Assembly (NCBI RefSeq): GCF_018837975.1 | Contig: NZ_JAGSOY010000029.1 | Span: 1-61,713, forward strand | Direction of reading: 5' to 3' | DNA: 61,713 nt | From: Zooshikella harenae | GTDB taxonomy: Bacteria > Pseudomonadota > Gammaproteobacteria > Pseudomonadales > Zooshikellaceae | Part shown: piece after piece, positions 26,763-34,187 of the stretch | How positions within the stretch are numbered: the stretch's first letter is position 1 | How the letters are laid out: the number at the start of each line of letters is the position of its first letter | Translations under genes and position numbers: made by a program | The notes under the pieces: model-generated | The model's database searches: none | Told to the model about the DNA's origin: nothing | The model's input: the letters and a program-made list of their open reading frames with translations, nothing else

Positions 26763-27203
26763 ATGGAGCAAGCGACTTGGAGTGTTGGCAGAGTTGCCAA
26801 ACGATGTGGGATTAAGGTAAGTACCTTACATTTTTATGAAGAGAAGGGGTTAATTCGTAGTTGGCGTAATGCAGGTAATCAAAGACGTTACAAGCGTGAT
26901 GTTTTGCGGAGAATATCGGTGATAAAGGCTGCACAAAAGATGGGGATTAGTTTAGCTGAGATCAAAAATGCATTTGCTGCTTTACCTGATAGTCGAACAC
27001 CAACAATGGAAGACTGGCAGTTGTTATCAGCCAGATGGCGGGATGATATCAATGCGCGTATTGCCTATCTTGAGCGATTGAGGGACTCTTTGACTAGTTG
27101 TATTGGTTGTGGGTGTTTATCGATGGAAAAATGTCCAATTTATAATGAGGATGACAAACTGGCGGTGAGAGGTAGTGGTCCAGTGATTCTGGATAGGAAG
27201 TAA
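26763..27203 (+). CDS. soxR: Redox-sensitive MerR-family activator SoxR
   Basis: SoxR senses redox-cycling drugs and nitric oxide through a [2Fe-2S] cluster. The 146-residue protein has the MerR winged helix (WSVGRVAKRCGIKVSTLHFYEEKGLI), a dimerisation helix and the cluster motif CIGCGCLSMEKC, which is the SoxR-specific C-x2-C-x-C-x5-C. GGAGG precedes the ATG. There is no soxS nearby. The perfect SoxR box is in the upstream gap but serves the divergent VOC/flavin-reductase pair, as in many bacteria where SoxR controls enzymes directly. It may also repress itself. Confidence 0.96.
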   Translation: MEQATWSVGRVAKRCGIKVSTLHFYEEKGLIRSWRNAGNQRRYKRDVLRRISVIKAAQKMGISLAEIKNAFAALPDSRTPTMEDWQLLSARWRDDINARIAYLERLRDSLTSCIGCGCLSMEKCPIYNEDDKLAVRGSGPVILDRK

Positions 27204-27425
27204 GAAAGCTGCAGAGACAGTGTCTCTTTGCAAATGGCGAGTATCATGTGTAGAGATTTTCGTTGCACAGAAATGATGCATACATAATCAGCTAAATCTG
27301 TATTGAATTGGTTAAATAAGGCTGATTTGGTAGCAGTATAAATAAGGAAAGTCTTTTTTGTAAATATGATTAAATCAGAGATTATTGGAGTCTAGTGTGT
27401 AGATATGAGTATTTATTCAATATAC

Positions 27426-27689
27426 TTAGTAAATTTGGAAGGCTGCGTATATGATAGCTTGCACAATAAAGCACACTATAGATATAACGAACCATTGTTT
27501 ATATGGTTTGTTATTTAGTTTCTTAACAATACCAATAGTTAGTGAGATAAATCCTAGAATAGCAGGGCCAAAAGTCATAAGAAAAAGAATTAGAATCATC
27601 TCACTAGAGAGTCCATGAGCATATACTACAGCAGGCAGAAGGACTATCAGGAATAAGAGTAAATGTTTATAGGTGTTTTCTCTCATCAT
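27426..27689 (-). CDS. Possible small membrane protein
   Basis: The likely start is the ATG pair at 27689/27686 (MMRENTYKHLLLFLIVLLPA), giving about 87 residues. It has three hydrophobic segments: a signal-like N-terminal one ending near VVYAHG, one around LILFLMTFGPAILGFISL, and one near WFVISIVCFIVQAIIYAAF. There is no clear ribosome site and no family I recognise, so the gene is only plausible. It stands alone in a 1.4 kb gap otherwise filled by an R1 repeat. Confidence 0.4.
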   Translation of the reverse strand: MMRENTYKHLLLFLIVLLPAVVYAHGLSSEMILILFLMTFGPAILGFISLTIGIVKKLNNKPYKQWFVISIVCFIVQAIIYAAFQIY

Positions 27690-27934
27690 GATGTGATATA
27701 GATTAAATGAAGAAGCTAAACAACAGTAAACAAACACTAGTTTTGGTATAAGATACGATCAAAATTTATTCAAAAACTAGTCTGTCAGTTGAACATCACC
27801 TGAAGGCTAGAATCTTCTGAGTTATACATCAAGATAAATAGAGAAATAAGTTTTAAAGCGTTTCATTGAGCTTGAGTGAGCGGAAACATTTCAATTTGTT
27901 GTCAGAGTATGTATTTAGTGGAACTGTAAGCAGC

Positions 27935-28225
27935 ACCTCTGTCCAATGTCTACATAACGCCCTTTGAACATGCCGTGAATCCTTCCCTGGAGGCTTGATT
28001 ACCGCATCCTTGCGGCAAACAGTTCGATGTGGATTATCCAGCCTTTGTCTACCACTGTCGTACATCGAAATACCACAGGTGTTCATTTAATCATGATTGA
28101 GGTATAGCAAGATGTGGGTTTGCAGCGCTTGAATTGGTTTGTGAAACAGGTGCTGGGAGCATCGTGAGCAGTAGAGACCAGGGATGGTCTTCTACTGCGG
28201 GAGGGACAAATTAATTCATGTGCTG
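27935..28225 (+). repeat. Dispersed repeat family R1, copy c (near full length)
   Basis: Contains CATAACGCCC (27953 on), GTGAATCCTTCCCTGGAGGC, the inner palindrome around 27998-28016, TTATCCAGCCTTTGTCT, ACCACAGGTGTTCATTT and the distal half TTGAATTGGTTTGTGAAACA with the GAGCATCGTGAGCAGTAGAG segment. It is the longest and best reference copy in the window. The remaining bases up to 28640 hold no gene. Confidence 0.85.
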
Positions 28226-28640
28226 CATTGGCACAATCTATACTCATCACAAACTATTTTTATATGCAATTGCCCTGCAATCAGTCTGAAAGACAATCGT
28301 TGAAGTATAACATATTAGTTTTTTGTTATATTGAAAGCAAATTAAGGGAATAGACTTTTGCCAAGTTATGGTGAAAAAGATACTATATCATCCTTACCTG
28401 TAATTGGTATAAAAAATATGAGTGATTTATTTTTGTACAATGTTTAATTTGCTTTTAGGAGAAGAGAATAAAATGGGCTTAGGGATTGAGCAGTAAGCCG
28501 CTTTGTGAACTATTTTTAGAGGCGCCCTTTGGTTAATCTGATCTATTAAATTATGTAGGCTTTATCAACTGATTTAAGTCAACATCCTGCTCATCAAGAA
28601 AGTATAAAAATATAAGTTAATTATAAGTGTGGGCTAAGAT

Positions 28641-30011
28641 TTGTTAATCAAGATGCAGAAAGAGCAGCGAATTAAATATTATAGTATTAATAATTTTGAG
28701 TGTATTCCTCAGGTAAAATCATTGAGTGAGGAGTTAAAGTATGCGATTAATGTAGTAGGAAAAGTACTGCCTTTCCGTCTGAATAATTATGTAGTTGATG
28801 AACTAATTGATTGGACGAAAGTGCCTGATGATCCAATGTTTAAACTGAGCTTTTTACAGCGCGATTTTCTTTCTCCAGAACAGTTTAAAAGCGTTGAAAA
28901 TGCCATTAGGCGTAAGGCTAGTGCAACAGAGCTTCAATACCTGATTAGCCAAATCCGACTTCAACTAAACCCACATCCATCAGGACAACTTGAACATAAT
29001 ACGCCAACACTGGAAGGCATTCCAATACCTGGAATCCAGCATAAATATCAAGAAACGGTGTTAGTATTTCCTGCTGCTGGTCAAACTTGCTTTACTTACT
29101 GTACCTTTTGCTTTCGCTGGCCACAATTCATTGGAGACCACAATTTAAAATTTGCAAGTAAACAGTCTCCAAGTTTCTTTGAGTATATAAAAAAACATAA
29201 GGAAGTTACAGATGTACTGATTACTGGGGGAGACCCTATGGTCATGAACTTTCGAAGAATTGAATCAATTATCAGGCCTTTATTAGGTGTAGGGTTTGAG
29301 CATATCCAAAATATTCGCATTGGTAGCAAGGTGTTATCACTGTGGCCATATCGTTTTATCTCCGATCAGGATGCTGATAAGTACTTAAAGCTGTTTGAAG
29401 ATGTAAACCGGTCTGGCAAGCATTTAGCATTTATGGCTCATTTTAACCATTGGAAAGAGTTAAATACTGAGGCTACACGCAAAGCAGTTCAACGTATCTT
29501 ATCTACAGGCACGAATATTCGATGCCAATCTCCAATTCTTAAGCATATTAATGATGATGCTGGCATATGGAAAAAAATGTGGCAAACACAAGTTCAACTT
29601 GGCATGATTCCTTATTATATGTTTATTGAACGAGATACAGGCCCTAAAGCCTATTTTGAAACACCTTTAGTAAAGGCTTTTGAAATATTTAGAGATGCTT
29701 ATCAAGATGTATCTGGGCTTGCGCGGACGGTTAGAGGCCCGTCGATGTCTGCGACCCCTGGTAAAATTACCATAGAAGGCATAGACGAAATTGCGGGTGA
29801 AAAAATAATACAGCTAAAATTTCTTCAAAGTAGAACGCCTGACTGGTGCAATAAGATTTTTTTCGCTAAATATGATGAGCGAGCTTGCTGGTTTGATGAA
29901 CTAATACCAGCCTTTGGGAAAAAGGAATTTTTTTTCGAATCGAATGCGTTTAAACCACAATCAAGTAAAAGGAAGCGTTTAGATGTTACCCCAGTTAGTT
30001 TGTCTTACTAA
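28641..30011 (+). CDS. KamA-family radical SAM enzyme (lysine/glutamate 2,3-aminomutase-like)
   Basis: Enzymes of this family use a [4Fe-4S] cluster, SAM and PLP to move an amino group from C2 to C3 of an amino acid. The 456-residue protein has the cluster motif CFTYCTFC (Cys150, Cys154, Cys157), the ITGGDPM strand, the IRIGSKVLSLWPYRF region and a probable PLP lysine in ATPGKITI (Lys375). The start may be the TTG at 28641 or the ATG at 28653; the TTG is preceded by the same 12 bases as the gene at 13911. The downstream ATP-grasp gene overlaps it by 29 bases. The substrate is not known; beta-lysine or beta-glutamate are candidates. Confidence 0.87.
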   Translation: MLIKMQKEQRIKYYSINNFECIPQVKSLSEELKYAINVVGKVLPFRLNNYVVDELIDWTKVPDDPMFKLSFLQRDFLSPEQFKSVENAIRRKASATELQYLISQIRLQLNPHPSGQLEHNTPTLEGIPIPGIQHKYQETVLVFPAAGQTCFTYCTFCFRWPQFIGDHNLKFASKQSPSFFEYIKKHKEVTDVLITGGDPMVMNFRRIESIIRPLLGVGFEHIQNIRIGSKVLSLWPYRFISDQDADKYLKLFEDVNRSGKHLAFMAHFNHWKELNTEATRKAVQRILSTGTNIRCQSPILKHINDDAGIWKKMWQTQVQLGMIPYYMFIERDTGPKAYFETPLVKAFEIFRDAYQDVSGLARTVRGPSMSATPGKITIEGIDEIAGEKIIQLKFLQSRTPDWCNKIFFAKYDERACWFDELIPAFGKKEFFFESNAFKPQSSKRKRLDVTPVSLSY

Positions 30012-30858
30012 AGCATTAAATAATTTAAACATTCCATTCTCACAACTTGATTATGATGGTAATCTCATTAGAGTAGAACTTCCAGATCAACATTATTTGT
30101 TCCAAAAAAGCTACACGCCATTTAATTCAGAGTCTGTAGGGAAAATTTGTTTGGATAAGGAACATACTTATCACATACTAAAAAATGTTATTAAAATGCC
30201 CAAAACACTGGGTTTTTTAGATTTTAGTGTGGCTGGTAATTACCCAGAGTATGTACGTTTTAATAGTTTAGATAAAATGGTTGAGTCTATTGAGAAACAG
30301 CTAATTTACCCGATGATAATAAAGAGAAATAGTGGTGCATTATCAAAAAATGTTTTTCTTTGTAACACTAGGCAAGAACTATTTCTTGCCTTAGAAACTA
30401 TTTTTGACAAAAAATCAAATTCATACGACTACGTTGCTTTAGCCCAAACATTTGTCCATACTCATGAGGAGTATAGGGCCGTTTTCTTTAACAAAAAACT
30501 GGTTTTAGCTTACGAGCGTTATACTGACCAAAAAAACTTTAAAGCGGGTTATTGGAACTTACCTGGTGGTTGTTCAAGACATATAATTGATCCATCACTT
30601 TTACAAGAGCTACAGACGTTTATTGAGCCTATCTTTCGGCATATACCAGCCAACATGGTCGGGGTTGATATCATTAGAGATATGACTGGTAAGCTTTTTC
30701 TGATTGAACTAAATTCTGGCGCACGTTTTAACCACTTTATTCAGTTTAATGGAGAGTATCCTGTTATACAAATGTATGAAAATATCTTTCAACAGCTGTT
30801 AGCCAATAAACAATATAATGATGTTAATGTAACGCGGAATTATGAACAAACTGTGTGA
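29983..30858 (+). CDS. ATP-grasp ligase paired with the radical SAM aminomutase
   Basis: This 291-residue protein has the ATP-grasp core: YPMIIKRNSGALSKNVFL (nucleotide-binding lysine and loop), EEYRAVFFNKKLVLAYER, and the metal-binding end GVDIIRDMTGKLFLIELNSG with Asp, Glu and Asn in the usual places. It resembles RimK/glutathione synthetase-like carboxylate-amine ligases. AAGGAAG five to six bases before the ATG sits inside the aminomutase gene, so the two are translationally coupled. I infer that it links the beta-amino acid made upstream to a carboxylate, making a small peptide or modifying a protein. The partner substrate is unknown. Confidence 0.82.
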   Translation: MLPQLVCLTKALNNLNIPFSQLDYDGNLIRVELPDQHYLFQKSYTPFNSESVGKICLDKEHTYHILKNVIKMPKTLGFLDFSVAGNYPEYVRFNSLDKMVESIEKQLIYPMIIKRNSGALSKNVFLCNTRQELFLALETIFDKKSNSYDYVALAQTFVHTHEEYRAVFFNKKLVLAYERYTDQKNFKAGYWNLPGGCSRHIIDPSLLQELQTFIEPIFRHIPANMVGVDIIRDMTGKLFLIELNSGARFNHFIQFNGEYPVIQMYENIFQQLLANKQYNDVNVTRNYEQTV

Positions 30859-30964
30859 TCATAGATTTAATTTCATAATCTATAAGCGGTCATCTCATCA
30901 GTTGTTTATTTAAATGGATGTGCGCAGCTCAGGTCTTTTAAGGCCTGAGAATTTAAACTTTATA

Positions 30965-31177
30965 TTATCTCTCCCACTTGTTCAAGATCTCCTGTAGTTT
31001 GCCATTTGATTTTATTTTATCTATCGCTTTGGAAATTTTTGAACTGATTTCAGTTGGGAAATTTAAGTTAGCGGCAATATATATCTGCCTTATGTTTCCA
31101 ATAGGAATAAAGCTTAGATCATTATTAAGAGCTGACCTTTTTGAGTCACCATAATGGCCTATCCTTATACGTTGTTA
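30965..31177 (-). pseudogene. Remnant of a family 3 periplasmic solute-binding protein
   Basis: The - strand carries about 70 codons, without a start, that read as the C-terminal lobe of an amino-acid-type solute-binding protein: RIRIGHYGDSKRSALNN, then IGNIRQIYIAANLNFP, then ending NGKLQEILNKWER and a stop at 30965. A stop codon in the same frame lies just upstream, and the N-terminal two-thirds are absent. It is a decayed gene tail. The rest of the 750-base gap holds no other gene. Confidence 0.72.
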
Positions 31178-31612
31178 ACATTAAGAATAGGCGGTTACAC
31201 AGAATCTTTTACAGTCTCGTGATATTCAGTGTTGTTTAGGATGTCTGTTTTTAAAAAGCTAAGTTGACTTTTATATATACCATTTTATGAGTATATAAAA
31301 AAATGCTTAAATCTAATTTTTATTGTTTAAGTGTTTTTGTTTGATGGAATTTGTTTTGTTTAGCTCTTATGAATTTATTATGCATTAAAATTTATCAGTA
31401 ATGCTGCTTTTTTTTTACACGGGGGCATTTTTTTGTTTGCAGCTTCAGTCTAGTATTAGATATAGGTGTTATTCTCTTTTATGTTGTTAACTAATGAGTA
31501 TTGCATTGGAGATTTTTAGCTAAATGCTCATGCTTAAACTATAACAATAAGTCTTATATACCCTTCGCAAAAATTCAGCGTGAATGGTACTGCTTTATAT
31601 AGGGAGTCTTCG

Positions 31613-32248
31613 ATGAGTGAGGAAAATGGTAGCGCATCACTAGAAATAAGGCCTCAAGCGCAAAATCGTCGTTTGTTTTATTTTCCTATTGTTCATACTG
31701 TTCAGGATATGGGTAGTCTGGCCTCTCATGTTAAGGAAAAACATAAATCTAAAGACAATCATACCCATATAGCATCGATTGCTCGTTTTTGGGATTTGGT
31801 GGAAGAGGAAGCGTTGTCACTTTTACCGTGTAAAAGCACAGTGCGTATTTACCAGGATGCATTACCTATTTGTGACCATGAGCTGCAGATCGTCAGTGAC
31901 TTAGTTAAGCAGGGCAGTCGGAATCATGCCATTGTACAGCATCTGATGGATAACGGAGCGCAAGTGATGGGTACAGAGTCTCCTGATTTATTGTTGGAGG
32001 AGTACCATTTGGCTAAACGGGTGATGGAGCAAGGTGGGCAATCAATAGCCGATGGTAAAGCTGCCGCAGAAATTTTACGAAAGCGAGATCAGTTTGTTGC
32101 AGAAAGAATTAATAACACCTTGGCTACTGGTGAGGTTGGTATTGTTTTTTTAGGAATGATGCACTGTATTGAAGCAGAACTCAGCAGTGATATTGAGATT
32201 ATCTATCCTATTGGCAGGCCTGAAGCGAGTCAGGGAACAGCAAAATGA
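31613..32248 (+). CDS. Conserved gas-vesicle-cluster protein (TraB/PrgY-like C-terminus)
   Basis: AGGGAG fixes the start at the ATG 31613 (MSEENGSASLEI), giving 211 residues. The protein has no signal or membrane helix. The C-terminal part (RDQFVAERINNTLATGEVG, then IVFLGMMHCIEAEL) resembles the RD-x-x-A-x-x-I ... G-x-x-H pattern of TraB/PrgY/TIKI-type folds, which is only a suggestive likeness. Its place before a sigma-54 activator, gvpH, an AAA ATPase and two gvpF genes corresponds, as I recall, to gvpY in the Serratia 39006 cluster. It overlaps the activator gene by four bases. The role is unknown. Confidence 0.7.
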   Translation: MSEENGSASLEIRPQAQNRRLFYFPIVHTVQDMGSLASHVKEKHKSKDNHTHIASIARFWDLVEEEALSLLPCKSTVRIYQDALPICDHELQIVSDLVKQGSRNHAIVQHLMDNGAQVMGTESPDLLLEEYHLAKRVMEQGGQSIADGKAAAEILRKRDQFVAERINNTLATGEVGIVFLGMMHCIEAELSSDIEIIYPIGRPEASQGTAK

Positions 32249-33645
32249 TGCAAAAGCCGATATTGATTGTGGATGATGACAGTGATCTATGCCAGATGTT
32301 GTCTATGGTTTTAAACCGAGAGGGCATGAAAACCTGTATTGTTCATGATGGTGACGCTGCTTTAAGCTGGTTGGCTAATCGTCAGGCTGCAGCCGTTTTA
32401 CTGGATGTGAGATTACCCGACAAGAGTGGTTTAGATGTCATACGAGCCATAAAAAGTTTTCATTATGAAGTACCCGTGATTGTGATAAGTGCTTATGCGG
32501 GTGTGTTGGATGCTGTGGGTGCTTTTAAAGCCGGGGCTTTTGATTATTTGCCAAAGCCTTTTGAAAATCAGCGACTTATTTTGGCGGTTAATCAGGCGTT
32601 ATCCAGTTATAAGGCGTCAGTTGATGTAGAACGAGAAAATACAAAACAGTCTGTGCAGTGCGAACCTGGTGAGTCTTTATCTGAATTGATGGGACCAAGT
32701 ACTGAAGTAAATGTACTGAGTAGAGAACTGGAACGGGTAGTAGCCACCGACTATTCTGTAGTTATTCAGGGTGAGACTGGTACGGGTAAAGAGCTTATCG
32801 CCCGTTATATACATCATCATAGCTTACGCGCTGAAGGTCCTTTTGTTGCGGTAGACTGTGGGGCAATTTCAGAAAGCTTAATGGAGAATGAGTTTTTTGG
32901 GCATGAAAAGGGTGCTTATACCGGTGCTGACAGGCAGCAATGTGGACGCTTTGAAGCCGCTAATGGTGGTACGTTGTTTCTGGATGAAATTGCTAACCTT
33001 TCCTTCAATGCACAGGCTTTGTTATTGCGGGCACTGCAAGAACGGATAATTCGCCGGGTTGGTGGAGTTCGAGATATACCTATCAATGTCCGGGTATTGG
33101 CTGCCAGTAATGTGGATTTAGAACAGGCCGAAAGGGAAGGCCATTTTCGAGAAGACCTGCTGTATCGTCTTAATGATTTTAGCTTGCGTTTACCAAGTCT
33201 TCGTCAGCGTCGTGACGATATTCTATTTCTAGCTCACCGTTTTTTAAAAGAATGTAACCAAGAATTGAATAAATCCGTAAAAGGGTTTACGCCGGAAGCA
33301 GAACAAAAATTGTTGGATTTTTCCTGGCCGGGCAACGTACGAGAGTTGCGTGGTGTAATAAGACGGGCTGTTTTGAATGTGACACGAGAAGTGGATGTGA
33401 GTGATATCAGGCTTCGAAAGGATGATCATTGCCTTGATGATGAGGTGCAAGTGTCTCAACACTTACCCATAGAGCTTGGACAGCGATCACTCAGACAAAT
33501 GGTTGCCGATTATAAACAACGACTTGAAGCTGCCATTCTTAGACAGGCGTTAAATCAAACGGGAGGCAATAAAGCAGAGGCAGCTCGTCTGCTTCATATC
33601 GACTATAAAACCATTCATACCAAACTCAAAAAGTTAGGTATTTGA
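32245..33645 (+). CDS. Sigma-54-dependent response regulator of the gas vesicle cluster (GvrA-like)
   Basis: This NtrC-type activator of 466 residues has a receiver domain (DDDSDL pocket, phospho-Asp in LLDVRLPDKSG, Lys in YLPKPF), a central AAA+ domain with GETGTGKE (Walker A), the sigma-54 contact loop GAYTGAD and FRKDLYYRL-like FREDLLYRLNDF, and a C-terminal Fis-type helix-turn-helix (NKAEAARLLHIDYKTIHTKL). It should open a -24/-12 promoter, and such a promoter lies before gvpA at 40064. Phosphate probably comes from the PAS kinase at 38012. The gene is coupled by overlaps on both sides. Confidence 0.93.
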   Translation: MMQKPILIVDDDSDLCQMLSMVLNREGMKTCIVHDGDAALSWLANRQAAAVLLDVRLPDKSGLDVIRAIKSFHYEVPVIVISAYAGVLDAVGAFKAGAFDYLPKPFENQRLILAVNQALSSYKASVDVERENTKQSVQCEPGESLSELMGPSTEVNVLSRELERVVATDYSVVIQGETGTGKELIARYIHHHSLRAEGPFVAVDCGAISESLMENEFFGHEKGAYTGADRQQCGRFEAANGGTLFLDEIANLSFNAQALLLRALQERIIRRVGGVRDIPINVRVLAASNVDLEQAEREGHFREDLLYRLNDFSLRLPSLRQRRDDILFLAHRFLKECNQELNKSVKGFTPEAEQKLLDFSWPGNVRELRGVIRRAVLNVTREVDVSDIRLRKDDHCLDDEVQVSQHLPIELGQRSLRQMVADYKQRLEAAILRQALNQTGGNKAEAARLLHIDYKTIHTKLKKLGI

Positions 33646-33659
33646 GGGGAGAAAAGAAG

Positions 33660-34187
33660 ATGAGTGATAAAAAACATAAGTCGGTTGGTGGCGTTGAGGG
33701 CATTCTGCGCGGGTTGGGAGATTTAGTAGAAAAGTTAGGAGACTTGGCAGAAAAAGGTGAACAGTTAAAGCAAGGTGGTGAATTTGAAAGTAAAACCCAT
33801 GATGGTCGAGATATTAAAGGCTCCTATGGTGTTTCGGTCAAAGTAGGGCTTACCGAAGATGAACAACAAGTGACGCCTTTTGACAAGGAAGAAGACACAT
33901 CAAGCATGAATGAGTCAGCAGTGAGAGAAACTGCTGAGCCTTCTGTAGATGTATTTGATGAAGGTGACATCATTCAGATTATTGCTGAGTTACCTGGTAT
34001 TGGCCCAAATGATGTGACATTAAATCTTCATGGCGATGTGCTGACGATCCATGCAGAAAAAGACAGTAAAAAGTATTACAAGGAGTTGCTACTACCACAT
34101 GAGTGCAGCAATGAGGGTATTAGCACCCAGTGTAATAATGGGATTTTAGAGGTGTTATTGAAAAAGCGGGTGGAAAGCAATGAGTGA
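33660..34187 (+). CDS. gvpH: Hsp20-like gas vesicle protein GvpH
   Basis: The best start is the ATG at 33660 with GGGGAG and AAGAAG upstream, giving 175 residues; the frame opens 18 bases earlier inside the previous stop. The N-terminal part is charged and repetitive (GILRGLGDLVEKLGDLAEKGEQL), as in GvpH proteins. The C-terminal part is an alpha-crystallin domain (PSVDVFDEGDIIQIIAELPGI to NNGILEVLLKKR). GvpH is thought to help keep shell or assembly proteins in the right state. It overlaps the next gene, the AAA ATPase, by eight bases. Confidence 0.88.
   Translation: MSDKKHKSVGGVEGILRGLGDLVEKLGDLAEKGEQLKQGGEFESKTHDGRDIKGSYGVSVKVGLTEDEQQVTPFDKEEDTSSMNESAVRETAEPSVDVFDEGDIIQIIAELPGIGPNDVTLNLHGDVLTIHAEKDSKKYYKELLLPHECSNEGISTQCNNGILEVLLKKRVESNE

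Noticed and set aside
27853-28086. A 77-residue reading frame on the - strand
   Set aside because: It is the reverse reading of R1 copy c.
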